DNA of 35,900 nucleotides from assembly GCA_016213645.1 (NCBI GenBank), contig JACQZY010000011.1, forward strand, positions 1-35,900, given 5' to 3'. The DNA is from Actinomycetota bacterium. GTDB lineage: Bacteria > Actinomycetota > Thermoleophilia > Solirubrobacterales > JACPNS01. The notes beneath the pieces are model-generated. The model was not told the origin of the DNA. It made no database searches and was given only the letters and a program-made list of their open reading frames with translations. The translations under genes were made by a program, and so were the position numbers. Numbering within the stretch: position 1 is the first letter of the stretch; each line of letters starts with the position of its first letter. Shown here piece after piece: positions 25,077 to 33,353 of the stretch.

Positions 25077-26012
25077 ATGGAGCCGAGAGAGTTCATCTGG
25101 CAGAACGGAGAGTTCGTTTCCTGGGATGACGCTCGCGTACACGTGCTGACGCATGCTTTGCACTACGGCACCGGCGTTTTTGAAGGCATCCGCTGTTACA
25201 ACAGCGAGCTGGGTCCGGCGATCTTCCGGGGTCTGGACCACTTCAAGCGGTTGCACCGGTCGGCCGAGCTGTACCACATGCAGATCGACCAAAGCGCCGA
25301 GGAATTGCTTGCGATCACGAAGGAACTGATCGCTCGAAACAGTCTGTCGAGTTGTTACATCCGACCGGTGTCGTTTCGCGGCTACGGCGAGATTGGCCTG
25401 TTTCCGCTGAAGGCCGAGGTTGAAACGGTGATCGCCGCCTGGGAGTGGGGCGCATACCTCGGCGAGGAAGGCAAGGCAAAGGGCATCCGCACGAAGATCT
25501 CGAAGTGGCGCCGCATGTCTGCCGATAGCTTCATCCCGCAGGCCAAGGCCAACGGCCAGTACCTCAACTCCGTGCTGGCGAAGGTGGAGTCTCACGAGGC
25601 CGGCTACGACGAGGCCATCTTGCTTGACGAGCACGGCAATGTCTGTGAAGGCTCGGGCGAGAACATCTTTCTCGTGCGCGACGGCCGGCTCAGTACCCCA
25701 CCGCTGTCGGCTCCGATCCTGGAGGGGATCACGCGCGACACCGTGATCACGATCGCGCGCGACAACGGTCTTGACGTGATCGAGCGCGATATCGCGCGCG
25801 ACGAGCTATTCGAGGCCGACGAGGTCTTCTTCACCGGGACCGCCGCCGAGCTTTGCCCGGTGCGGGAGATCGACGACCACGTCGTGTCCGAGGGTCGCGG
25901 CGAGATCGCCGGATTGCTTCAGTCCAAGTACGACGACGCCGTTCACGGAAGGCTTCCCGAGTACCACGGCTGGCTCGATGTCGTTTCCACCGAAAAGCCT
26001 GCTCAGGTGTAG
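25077..26012 (+). CDS. ilvE: Branched-chain amino acid aminotransferase
   Basis: A fold-type IV PLP enzyme that performs the last step of Leu, Ile and Val synthesis. It has 311 residues from the ATG at 25077, with CGAGGTAGG upstream. Motifs are ALHYGTGVFEGIRCY, YIRPVSFRGYGEIGLFP, the cofactor lysine in IPQAKANGQYLNSVLAKVE, EGSGENIFLVRDGRL and FFTGTAAELCPVREID. D-amino-acid aminotransferase and aminodeoxychorismate lyase share this fold, but the motifs and the leuCDB/cimA context make IlvE firm. Confidence 0.95.
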   Translation: MEPREFIWQNGEFVSWDDARVHVLTHALHYGTGVFEGIRCYNSELGPAIFRGLDHFKRLHRSAELYHMQIDQSAEELLAITKELIARNSLSSCYIRPVSFRGYGEIGLFPLKAEVETVIAAWEWGAYLGEEGKAKGIRTKISKWRRMSADSFIPQAKANGQYLNSVLAKVESHEAGYDEAILLDEHGNVCEGSGENIFLVRDGRLSTPPLSAPILEGITRDTVITIARDNGLDVIERDIARDELFEADEVFFTGTAAELCPVREIDDHVVSEGRGEIAGLLQSKYDDAVHGRLPEYHGWLDVVSTEKPAQV

Positions 26013-26032
26013 TATCTGGAGATCCCGCGACT

Positions 26033-26058
26033 CGCGTCGACAACGCGCGCGCGACGCG
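26033..26058 (+). promoter_or_regulatory. GC hairpin in the cimA upstream region
   Basis: CGCGTCG and CGACGCG form a 7-bp stem with a 12-nt loop, 20 bp after the ilvE stop and 18 bp before the small leader ORF. It has no T-run. It may be the first element of the cimA leader RNA. Confidence 0.35.
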
Positions 26059-26076
26059 GTGAACCCAGCTTTCACG

Positions 26077-26118
26077 ATGAACTTCAAGATCTTCAGCGGA
26101 CGAATTATCGGCGCCTGA
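26077..26118 (+). CDS. Candidate leader peptide of cimA
   Basis: A 13-codon ORF encodes MNFKIFSGRIIGA, with three isoleucine codons (ATC, ATT, ATC), two of them adjacent near the end. Its TGA overlaps the 5' arm of the hairpin at 26114-26155. Codons 3-5 (26081-26089) pair with TCTTGAAGT next to the cimA Shine-Dalgarno. CimA feeds isoleucine synthesis, so isoleucine sensing would make sense. No strong Shine-Dalgarno precedes it, and the Ile run is short, so this is a candidate only. Confidence 0.45.
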   Translation: MNFKIFSGRIIGA

Positions 26119-26155
26119 CCGAGCGCGAGGCGGCAGCATGCCGCCCACGGTCAGG
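26114..26155 (+). promoter_or_regulatory. Two-part hairpin between the leader ORF and cimA
   Basis: CCTGACCG (26114-26121) pairs with CGGTCAGG (26148-26155), and inside it GGCGGCA (26129-26135) pairs with TGCCGCC (26139-26145). No U-tract follows. The leader stop codon lies in the outer 5' arm, so a terminating or stalled ribosome would influence folding. Confidence 0.6.
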
Positions 26156-26200
26156 AACTCGCCCTTGTCCACCGAAGTCTCTTGAAGTGAGGAAGTTGCC

Positions 26201-27844
26201 ATGACAGACAATCAATCATCCGTCGGATCACATGTAGATCTGTACGACACAACCCTTCGCGACGGCATGCAGGGCCAGGGTATGTCGCTTTCGGTCGAGG
26301 AAAAGATTCGCGTTGCGCATGCTCTGGACGCGCTCGGAATGCAGTTCATAGAGGCCGGGTTTCCGAGTTCGAACCCAAAAGAGATTGAGCTATTTGAAGT
26401 GCTGGCCGGCGAGTCTTTCAAGACCGCCGCGATCGCCGCATTCGGCATGACCAGGCGGCGTGACGTGCGCGCCGAAGACGACGAAGCCCTGGCGGTATTG
26501 GCAGGTAGCTTTGCTCCGGTCTGCACGCTGGTGGGCAAGACCTGGTCGCTGCATCTGGAGAAGGTCACGAAGGTTACGCGTGAGGAAAACCTGGCGATGA
26601 TCGAGGAATCGGTCGCGTTTCTACGGGGCGAAGGCAAGCGCGTGATCTACGACGCAGAGCACTTTTTTGACGGCTTCAGCGACGATTCCGCGTACGCGCT
26701 GGAGTGCGTCGGCGCCGCCGTAGCCGGCGGCGCCGAGTGCGTGGCTCTCTGTGACACGAACGGCGCCAGTCTGCCGTCGCAAGTTTCCGCCGCGACCAAT
26801 ACGGTGGTTGAATCGGTGGCCGGGCGCGCCGTCGTCGGCATCCATACCCACAACGACGCGGAGTGCGGCGTGGCCAACGCATTGGCCGCGGTGGAGGCCG
26901 GAGCACGACACGTGCAGGGCACGGTCAACGGCTACGGCGAGCGCACCGGCAACGCGAACCTGATCTCGATATTGCCAAACCTTCAGCTCAAGCTCGGCTT
27001 TGACTGCGTGCCCGGCGACCGCATTGCCCATCTCACGGAAACCGCCCATCTGATCGATGAAATCTGCAACGTTCAGCCCGACCCCAACCAGCCGTATGTT
27101 GGTACGAACGCTTTCGCCCACAAGGGCGGGATGCACGTGGCCGGAATGCTCGAAGACGCACGTACGTTTGAGCACGTCGATCCCGAGGTCGTAGGCAACG
27201 GCCGCAACATGTTGATCAGCGAGCTTTCGGGAAAGGGCACGGTGGTGGCCCGCGCGGCCGACGCCGGTCTGCAGATCGACGAAGCAAAGGCCGCACAAAT
27301 CGTCAGCGTCGTGAAGCAGCGCGAATCGGAGGGGTATCACTACGAAGCCGCGGATGCCTCCTTCGATCTTTTGATCCGCAAGGAGTCCGGCGATTATCTG
27401 CCGCTCTTTCGCCTTGAGTCCTGGCGCGTCATCGCCGAACGCGGCGACGACGGCGGTGTGCGGACGGAGGCCACGATCAAGATCTGGGTCGGCGAAGAAC
27501 GTCTGGTGCGCACGGCCGAGGGCAACGGCCCTGTCAACGCGCTGGACAAGGCGCTACGCGATGCGATCGGCCAGATCCACCCGCACCTCAAAGACATCGA
27601 CCTCGTCAACTACAAGGTTCGCATTCTCAACGAAACCAAGGGCACGGGTGCCGTTACTCGAGTGCTGATCGACGCATCCGACGGTCACGGCTCTTGGGGT
27701 GCGATCGGCGTATCCGAAAACATCATTGAGGCTTCGTGGCAGGCACTCGTGGACGCGCTTGAGTACGGCATGCAACCCGGGCGTGACGGACACGCGCAGG
27801 CGGTCGAATCCGGCGCCCGGTCTGCCGAGCGGGCCGCGTCATGA
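26201..27844 (+). CDS. cimA: (R)-citramalate synthase
   Basis: Condenses acetyl-CoA with pyruvate, the entry to the threonine-independent isoleucine route; LeuCDB then yields 2-oxobutyrate. It has 547 residues, with GAGGAAG as Shine-Dalgarno. The start LYDTTLRDGMQGQGMSLSVEEKIRVAHALD and FIEAGFPSSNPKEIELF are typical of the CimA branch (G-QG instead of the EQSPG of LeuA). Other motifs are IHTHNDAECGVANALAAV, GTVNGYGERTGNANL and AFAHKGGMHVAGM, followed by a C-terminal LeuA-type dimer/regulatory domain. A 2-isopropylmalate synthase role is unlikely because leuA is present separately. It overlaps the next gene by 4 bp. Confidence 0.92.
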   Translation: MTDNQSSVGSHVDLYDTTLRDGMQGQGMSLSVEEKIRVAHALDALGMQFIEAGFPSSNPKEIELFEVLAGESFKTAAIAAFGMTRRRDVRAEDDEALAVLAGSFAPVCTLVGKTWSLHLEKVTKVTREENLAMIEESVAFLRGEGKRVIYDAEHFFDGFSDDSAYALECVGAAVAGGAECVALCDTNGASLPSQVSAATNTVVESVAGRAVVGIHTHNDAECGVANALAAVEAGARHVQGTVNGYGERTGNANLISILPNLQLKLGFDCVPGDRIAHLTETAHLIDEICNVQPDPNQPYVGTNAFAHKGGMHVAGMLEDARTFEHVDPEVVGNGRNMLISELSGKGTVVARAADAGLQIDEAKAAQIVSVVKQRESEGYHYEAADASFDLLIRKESGDYLPLFRLESWRVIAERGDDGGVRTEATIKIWVGEERLVRTAEGNGPVNALDKALRDAIGQIHPHLKDIDLVNYKVRILNETKGTGAVTRVLIDASDGHGSWGAIGVSENIIEASWQALVDALEYGMQPGRDGHAQAVESGARSAERAAS

Positions 27845-28971
27845 GCGACACACAGACACCGATACGGCTTGGCATGGCTAAACCCGTCATCGGCGAGCGT
27901 GAAGAAGAGCTGGTGCGCGAGGTGTTGCGCAGCGGCGTGCTGTCGCTGGGTCCGATGCTCGACCGTTTTGAACGCGAGTTCGGCGAATGGCTTGGCGCAC
28001 CGCACTGTTCGGCCGTGTCTAGCGGCACTGCTGGACTCCACCTGGCGGTGCGTGCGTGCGGAATCAAGCCAGGCGACGAGGTGCTCACATCACCGTTGAG
28101 TTTCGTGGCATCGTCGAACGTGATCGTCTACGAAGGCGCCACACCGGTGTTTGCCGACATCGACCGGGAAACGTTGAACATCGATCCGCAGGAGGCGGCG
28201 GCCGTCGTTAGCGATCGCACTGCCGGATTGCTGCCGGTGCACATCTTCGGATATCCGGCGGCGATGAACGACCTTGAAGCACTGGCTCGCGACCATGATC
28301 TTTGGATCGTGGAAGACGCCTGCGAGGCGATCGGCGGCGCGCATGCCGACGGTCCCCGCATCGGCGCGCGCGGTCACTTCGCCGTTTTCGGCTTTTATCC
28401 GAACAAGCAGATCGCCACCGGCGAGGGCGGCATGGTGGCCTGTCCCGATGCCGAAGCGAAGGCCCTGATTGACAGCGAGCGTAATCAAGGCCGTGCGCCG
28501 AACATGGGTTGGCTCGATCACGAGCGTCTCGGCTTCAACTACCGGTTGACCGACGTTGCGGCCGCGCTCGGCGTGGCGCAGCTTGAACGCCTTGATGAAA
28601 TGCTTGCTCAGCGCGCACGTGCTGCCGCCTGGTACGACGAACGGATCACCGCGATCGACGGCGTCTCGCCGCCGTGCCCCGATCGCGACGGGGACCGTCG
28701 CGGATGGTTTGTCTACGTGGTCCAGCTTCCCGCCGGAGCAGACCGCGACGGTGTGATTGCGCGATTGGACGCAGAGGGGATAGCAAGCAAGCCATACATG
28801 CCGGTAATCCATCTACAGCCTTACTACCGCGAGCGTTTCGGTTACGCCCCGGGCGATTTTCCGATCGCCGAAGACATCGCCGAGCGTTCGCTCGCGCTTC
28901 CGTTCTATCCGCAGATCGAGGAAGCCGACGTAGAGCGAGTCGCCGTGTCGCTGGCGCGGTCGCTCGCGTAG
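27841..28971 (+). CDS. DegT/DnrJ/EryC1-family aminotransferase
   Basis: 376 residues. A PLP fold type I enzyme of the sugar-aminotransferase family: SSGTAGLHLAVRACGIKPGDEVLTSPLSFVASSNVI in outline, VEDACEAIGG, and the Schiff-base lysine in FGFYPNKQIATGEGG near residue 188, then GFNYRLTDVAAALGVAQLERLDE. Family members usually aminate keto-sugars for surface glycans or antibiotics. Here it overlaps cimA by ATGA and lies 29 bp before argH, with no sugar genes nearby. Translational coupling to amino-acid genes is unusual for the family, so the substrate is open. Confidence 0.88.
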   Translation: MSDTQTPIRLGMAKPVIGEREEELVREVLRSGVLSLGPMLDRFEREFGEWLGAPHCSAVSSGTAGLHLAVRACGIKPGDEVLTSPLSFVASSNVIVYEGATPVFADIDRETLNIDPQEAAAVVSDRTAGLLPVHIFGYPAAMNDLEALARDHDLWIVEDACEAIGGAHADGPRIGARGHFAVFGFYPNKQIATGEGGMVACPDAEAKALIDSERNQGRAPNMGWLDHERLGFNYRLTDVAAALGVAQLERLDEMLAQRARAAAWYDERITAIDGVSPPCPDRDGDRRGWFVYVVQLPAGADRDGVIARLDAEGIASKPYMPVIHLQPYYRERFGYAPGDFPIAEDIAERSLALPFYPQIEEADVERVAVSLARSLA

Positions 28972-29000
28972 ACGCCGACGCGGCTTCATAGGATTCAGCG

Positions 29001-30368
29001 ATGGCACGTTTCGAAGACCCCCAGCACGAACTGTTCAAGGCGATTAATACGTCCCTTCAGTTCGATCAGCGTCTTTACCCCGAGGACATCGAGGGCTCTA
29101 TCGCTCATGCGGAGATGCTCGCATCCCGTCACATCATCGGTGCCGACGACCTGGAGGAGATCAAGGGCGGACTTGCACTGGTGAAGAAAGAACTCGACGC
29201 CGGTTCGTTCGTCTTCAACGATGATGACGAAGACATCCACATGGCGATCGAGCGACGCCTAACGGAGCTGGTCGGCGACGCCGGGGCCAAACTGCATACC
29301 GCTCGTTCCCGTAACGATCAGGTCGCAACGGATGTTTCTCTCTATACCCGTCGCCGCGCGATTGCGGCCGGCGAGAAAATCGTTCGTTTGATGACCGCGC
29401 TGAACGACGCCGCGAAGTCGCACCGCGACTGGCCGATGCCGGGCTACACGCACCTCCAGCGCGCGCAGTCCGTTTATCTTGGGCATCACTTGCTTGCCTA
29501 TTTCTGGATGTTCCGGCGCGATCACACGCGATTCGTTGCGGTCGTAGACGCGGCCTCGGCGCTGCCGTTGGGTGCCGGTGCGCTTGCAGGCGCAAACTTC
29601 GACACCGACCGCGAGATGGTCGCCGACAAACTCGGCTTTGCCTCCGTGGCGCCGAACTCCATGGATGCAGTCGCAAATCGCGACTTTGTGCTTGATTATC
29701 TGTCGGCCGCCGCCATATGTGCCACGCATCTCTCTCGGCTCGGAGCGGAAATTGTGCTTTGGAGCAGCGAGGAGTTTGGATTCTGCGAGGTCGCCGACGG
29801 ATTCGCGTCTGGTTCCAGTCTGATGCCACAGAAGAAAAACCCGGACGCCGCAGAGCTTTTACGCGGCAAGGCTCCGCGCGTGCTTGCCTCGCTGACCACC
29901 TTGCACGGCGTGATGCACGGGCTTCCGCTCACCTACAACAAGGACATGCAGGAAGACAAAGAGGCTTTGTTTGACGCGGTGGACACGTTGGAGCTCTGTC
30001 TGGACGCGGCGGCGGGAATGCTGGAAGGCATCGTCTTCAACCGCGATCGCATGGCCGACGCAGCCGGCGATCAAATGCTTGCCGCCGTCGATATCGCCGA
30101 CCTACTCGTGCGAAAAGGCGTTCCGTTTCGCGAGGCACACGGTATCGTCGGCTCGCTCGTTCGTCACGCCGTCGAGCAGGGGATCCGGCTTTCCGAGATC
30201 GGCGATGACGATCTCAATGGTTTCAGCGACAAGCTCGGCGACGACTACCGCGCGTTGCTCTCCGACGGCGGATGGATAGAGAGCAAGCAGTCACAGGGGG
30301 GCACGTCGAGCGCCTCGTTGGACGTTCAGTTCGAACGAGCCGCGGACGCGCTTCAGGCGTGTCGCTGA
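29001..30368 (+). CDS. argH: Argininosuccinate lyase
   Basis: Cleaves argininosuccinate to arginine and fumarate. It has 455 residues. Motifs are DEDIHMAIERRLTE, KLHTARSRNDQVATD, the histidine region MPGYTHLQRAQ, and the superfamily signature GSSLMPQKKNPD near residue 271. The ATG is preceded by TAGGATTCAGCG, readable either as a Shine-Dalgarno (AGGA) or as a -10 element. No other arginine genes are in the window. Its 3' end overlaps the next gene by 10 bp. Confidence 0.97.
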   Translation: MARFEDPQHELFKAINTSLQFDQRLYPEDIEGSIAHAEMLASRHIIGADDLEEIKGGLALVKKELDAGSFVFNDDDEDIHMAIERRLTELVGDAGAKLHTARSRNDQVATDVSLYTRRRAIAAGEKIVRLMTALNDAAKSHRDWPMPGYTHLQRAQSVYLGHHLLAYFWMFRRDHTRFVAVVDAASALPLGAGALAGANFDTDREMVADKLGFASVAPNSMDAVANRDFVLDYLSAAAICATHLSRLGAEIVLWSSEEFGFCEVADGFASGSSLMPQKKNPDAAELLRGKAPRVLASLTTLHGVMHGLPLTYNKDMQEDKEALFDAVDTLELCLDAAAGMLEGIVFNRDRMADAAGDQMLAAVDIADLLVRKGVPFREAHGIVGSLVRHAVEQGIRLSEIGDDDLNGFSDKLGDDYRALLSDGGWIESKQSQGGTSSASLDVQFERAADALQACR

Positions 30369-30946
30369 AGCTCGCCGAACCGGTCCTAAACGCGGACTTC
30401 TACGCCCGGCCGGTTGTCGACGTCGCGCGCGGGCTGATTGGCTGCACCTTGATGCACCGCGGCACGGGCGGAGTGATCGTGGAGACCGAGGCTTATCATC
30501 AGAGCGAGTCGGCGTGTCACGCCTTTCGCGGCCCGACGCCGCGCGCGAGGACGCTGTTTGCCGCGCCTGGAACCGCCTACGTTTACTTCAGTTACGGAGT
30601 CCACAGTCTGCTGAATGCCGTGGCCGAGCCGGATGGGGTTGGTGCGGCGGTGTTGATTCGGGCGCTCGTGCCGACGCACGGGATAAACGAGATGCTTCAA
30701 CGTCGTGGACGCGACCGCCACCGAGATTTGTGTTCGGGTCCGGGAAAGCTGACGCAGGCCCTGGCCATCGGACTGGATCTAAATGAATCTGTTCTCACCG
30801 GCGGACCACTGGCGATTCATGAACCTGCCGCCGACGCAGCGCGTTACGAGATCGTCTCGACGCCCCGTATCGGGATCAGCAATGCAGTCGATCTGCCCTG
30901 GCGCTTCTACGCCGAGGGCGTGGAGCACGTATCGCGCGCGAGGTGA
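30359..30946 (+). CDS. 3-methyladenine DNA glycosylase, AAG/MPG family
   Basis: 195 residues from a GTG at 30359 that overlaps the end of argH, suggesting translational coupling. It removes alkylated purines in base excision repair. Family segments are NADFYARPVVDVARGLIGC, the catalytic glutamate in IVETEAYHQSESACHAFRGPTPR, FAAPGTAYVYFSYGVHSLLNAV, VLIRALVP and LCSGPGKLTQALAIG. The length is normal for bacterial members. It ends 4 bp from the 3' end of the penicillin-binding protein gene on the other strand, with no obvious terminator between them. Confidence 0.93.
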   Translation: MSLKLAEPVLNADFYARPVVDVARGLIGCTLMHRGTGGVIVETEAYHQSESACHAFRGPTPRARTLFAAPGTAYVYFSYGVHSLLNAVAEPDGVGAAVLIRALVPTHGINEMLQRRGRDRHRDLCSGPGKLTQALAIGLDLNESVLTGGPLAIHEPAADAARYEIVSTPRIGISNAVDLPWRFYAEGVEHVSRAR

Positions 30947-30950
30947 CGGA

Positions 30951-33173
30951 TTACCCCGACGGTCCGGCGCCACCACCACCGTCTCCGGCCGGCGCCTGAG
31001 TGTCCGGCTGTTGCGGCGCGGGCGTCTCGGCTGGAGGCTTTTGATTCTGTTTCGGTTCTTTCTGGGTGTCGCCGTTGCCCCCGCGCTTCGGTTTGTTTCC
31101 GTTTTCATCACCGCCCGTGGCCCCGGTGTCACCACCGCCGACTCCGTCATAGACGATCGCCGGCGCTCCGCTGATCGGCACGGTCACAGAGTCGGTCGAG
31201 CCCTTGTCCCCGGCGTCGCGTTGCTTCTCAATCTGGATCGCGGCGAGCATGAACGAGCGCCAGATCAGCGCCGGATAGGTGCCTCCGGCGACCGGTTGAC
31301 CGCCGAACTCAGTAAGCATCGGCTGTGTCTTGTCCGGATATCCAACCCAGATCGCCACGGTGAATTCGTCGTTAAAGCCGACAAACCAAGCGTCGCCGTA
31401 ATTCTCCGTGGTGCCGGTCTTCCCGGCGGCAAAAGAACCGATCGCGGCCTTCTTGCCGGTTCCGCTGCTGACTACCGACTGCAACGCCACCCGCGCCTGC
31501 TGGCCGACGCCGTTACTGAACACCCGGTCATAGGAGGTGCGATCACGTTGCTTACGGAAGATCTTGCCGTTTTGGATGACCTTGTCCAGCACGACAGGGC
31601 TGTTGTCGTCCGGAGCAAGAGAGCCAATCGGCTTGCGCCCGTTGTTTGCGATCGTCGAGTAGGCATAGGCCATTTCCAGCGGCGTCACGCCGACGCTGAG
31701 GCCACCGAGGATCATCGCGGTGTTGGTGGAGACCGCTGTGCTGATCCCCATACGCCTGGCCAGGCGAGCGATCTTTTTGGTGCCGATTTGCCAGCCGAGA
31801 CGCACGTAGGCGGTGTTGTCCGAAGTGGTGGTTGCACCGAGCAGACTGATCGCGCCGGCGTAGCTGTTCTCGTAATTCTCAATCAGAACAGCTTTGGACT
31901 TGTCTTCAATCTTCGATGATCGGAGCGTGTAACCAAGTCCGAGGCCCTTCTTCAGCGCGGCGACAAGCGTGAAGGGTTTGAAGGATGAGCCGGGCTGTCT
32001 GCGGCCTTGAGTGGCAAGGTTGAAGGGGGTCTTTTCGTAGTCGAATCCGCCGACCAGTGCGCGCACCTTGCCGGTCTTGTTCTCGATCGCAACAAGCGAC
32101 GCGGTGGGTCCGCCGAAGGGCATCGTGCCGGTGATGGCGCGCTCGGCTGCGCGCTGCATATCCAGGTCGAGTGTGGTGTGTACGCGCAAGCCGCCGCCGA
32201 ACGTGGCACCGGCGTCATACCTGTCTACGAGCTGCTGCCGAACCCAGGTGGAGAAGTACGGAGCCTCCGAGTGTTCACGCGGCCGCTCGATCTCATCAGG
32301 TGAGGGCACGGCGCGCAGGATCCCCTTGGCGTAGATGTCCTGCGTGATGTGACCCTGTTCATACATTTTCTTCAATACGACGTTGCGACGCTCGGTCGCC
32401 CTGTCGGGAAAGACCGCTGGGTCGTAGTTGCCGGGCGATGCGAGCATCCCCGCGAGCAACGCGGCTTCCCATGGCTCGAGTTGCTGAGCGCAATGCGGCG
32501 CGCAACCGGGGTGCGCCTCCTTGCTGAAGTACGTCTCGGCCGCCGATTCGATGCCATACGCACCGTTGCCGAAGTAGATCGCGTTCAGGTACTCGGTGAC
32601 GATCTTGTCTTTTGTCCACTGTTTTTCAAGGTGGTACGCAAGCGCGGCTTCGCGCAGCTTTTGCATCACCGTGCGCTTGTTGTTCGCTACAAGCGCGTTC
32701 TTCACGAACTGCTGCGTGATCGTGGATGCGCCCTGACGCGAGCCCATGCCAGAGACGTCGATCACCACTGCGCGCGCAATTCCTCGCACGTCAACGCCGC
32801 GGTGTTCATAAAACCGGCGGTCCTCGATCGAAACCACCGCCTGTTTCATCACGGGTGCGATCCCGATCGTGTCGACGATGATGCGGTTCTCGTTGTTGCG
32901 AAGCCTCGTTATTTCGCGGCCGGTGCGGTCGTACATGATTGATGCCTTCGCAACCTTGTATTGCTCACGGTCCTCGAGGTTTGGAAGCTCGCTGGCGACG
33001 GCCATCATCATGCCGAAGATCATCGAAACCCCGGCGAGCACGATTAAGCCGATGGCGATCGAGAAGATGCGAAGCTTTTTGACGCGCGGGGCGACCGTGG
33101 AATTGCGGTCGCGTCGCTTTCGCTTGCGCTCCCGTACGGGCTTGTCGGCTGTCGTTTTGCGTCCTCGGGACAT
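30951..33173 (-). CDS. Class A penicillin-binding protein (PBP1A-type)
   Basis: A bifunctional peptidoglycan synthase of 740 residues. It has a basic cytoplasmic tail (1-33) and a single membrane anchor (about 34-60). The GT51 glycosyltransferase domain has SIEDRRFYEHRGVD (117-128), GASTITQQFVKN, KLREAALAYHLEKQWTK and NAIYFGNGAYGIESAAETYF. The transpeptidase has SSFK (near 394), SDN (near 450) and KTGTTE (near 585). The last ~60 residues are Gly/Pro/Thr-rich and disordered; no PASTA domain is seen. It diverges from tyrS across 180 bp. All catalytic motifs are intact. Confidence 0.95.
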   Translation of the reverse strand: MSRGRKTTADKPVRERKRKRRDRNSTVAPRVKKLRIFSIAIGLIVLAGVSMIFGMMMAVASELPNLEDREQYKVAKASIMYDRTGREITRLRNNENRIIVDTIGIAPVMKQAVVSIEDRRFYEHRGVDVRGIARAVVIDVSGMGSRQGASTITQQFVKNALVANNKRTVMQKLREAALAYHLEKQWTKDKIVTEYLNAIYFGNGAYGIESAAETYFSKEAHPGCAPHCAQQLEPWEAALLAGMLASPGNYDPAVFPDRATERRNVVLKKMYEQGHITQDIYAKGILRAVPSPDEIERPREHSEAPYFSTWVRQQLVDRYDAGATFGGGLRVHTTLDLDMQRAAERAITGTMPFGGPTASLVAIENKTGKVRALVGGFDYEKTPFNLATQGRRQPGSSFKPFTLVAALKKGLGLGYTLRSSKIEDKSKAVLIENYENSYAGAISLLGATTTSDNTAYVRLGWQIGTKKIARLARRMGISTAVSTNTAMILGGLSVGVTPLEMAYAYSTIANNGRKPIGSLAPDDNSPVVLDKVIQNGKIFRKQRDRTSYDRVFSNGVGQQARVALQSVVSSGTGKKAAIGSFAAGKTGTTENYGDAWFVGFNDEFTVAIWVGYPDKTQPMLTEFGGQPVAGGTYPALIWRSFMLAAIQIEKQRDAGDKGSTDSVTVPISGAPAIVYDGVGGGDTGATGGDENGNKPKRGGNGDTQKEPKQNQKPPAETPAPQQPDTQAPAGDGGGGAGPSG

Positions 33174-33341
33174 GAGCTTGCGGCAGCCGGATCAAGAAGC
33201 CGGAAACTGATTCGCGAGAACCAGTCTGCTTGCCCGGCTTGGTCGCGGCGGTGTCGCGCCACGTCGGGTCTGCGCGTGAAAGCGAGTCTAACAACGGTCC
33301 TACCCGGGAGTTTCCGTTTATTCGGCGGCGTCGCGGCTAGT

Positions 33342-33347
33342 TAGTAT
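33342..33347 (+). promoter_or_regulatory. Possible -10 element of tyrS, leaderless arrangement
   Basis: TAGTAT ends 6 nt before the GTG start of tyrS, and no Shine-Dalgarno is present. Confidence 0.35.
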
Positions 33348-33353
33348 CCGCCC

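Noticed and set aside
26013-26200. T-box riboswitch upstream of cimA
   Set aside because: No AGGGTGG-ACCGCG T-box sequence, no specifier stem pattern and no terminator U-tract are visible.
33174-33353. T-box riboswitch upstream of tyrS
   Set aside because: The 180-bp gap lacks a T-box motif and a terminator. A leaderless start fits better.
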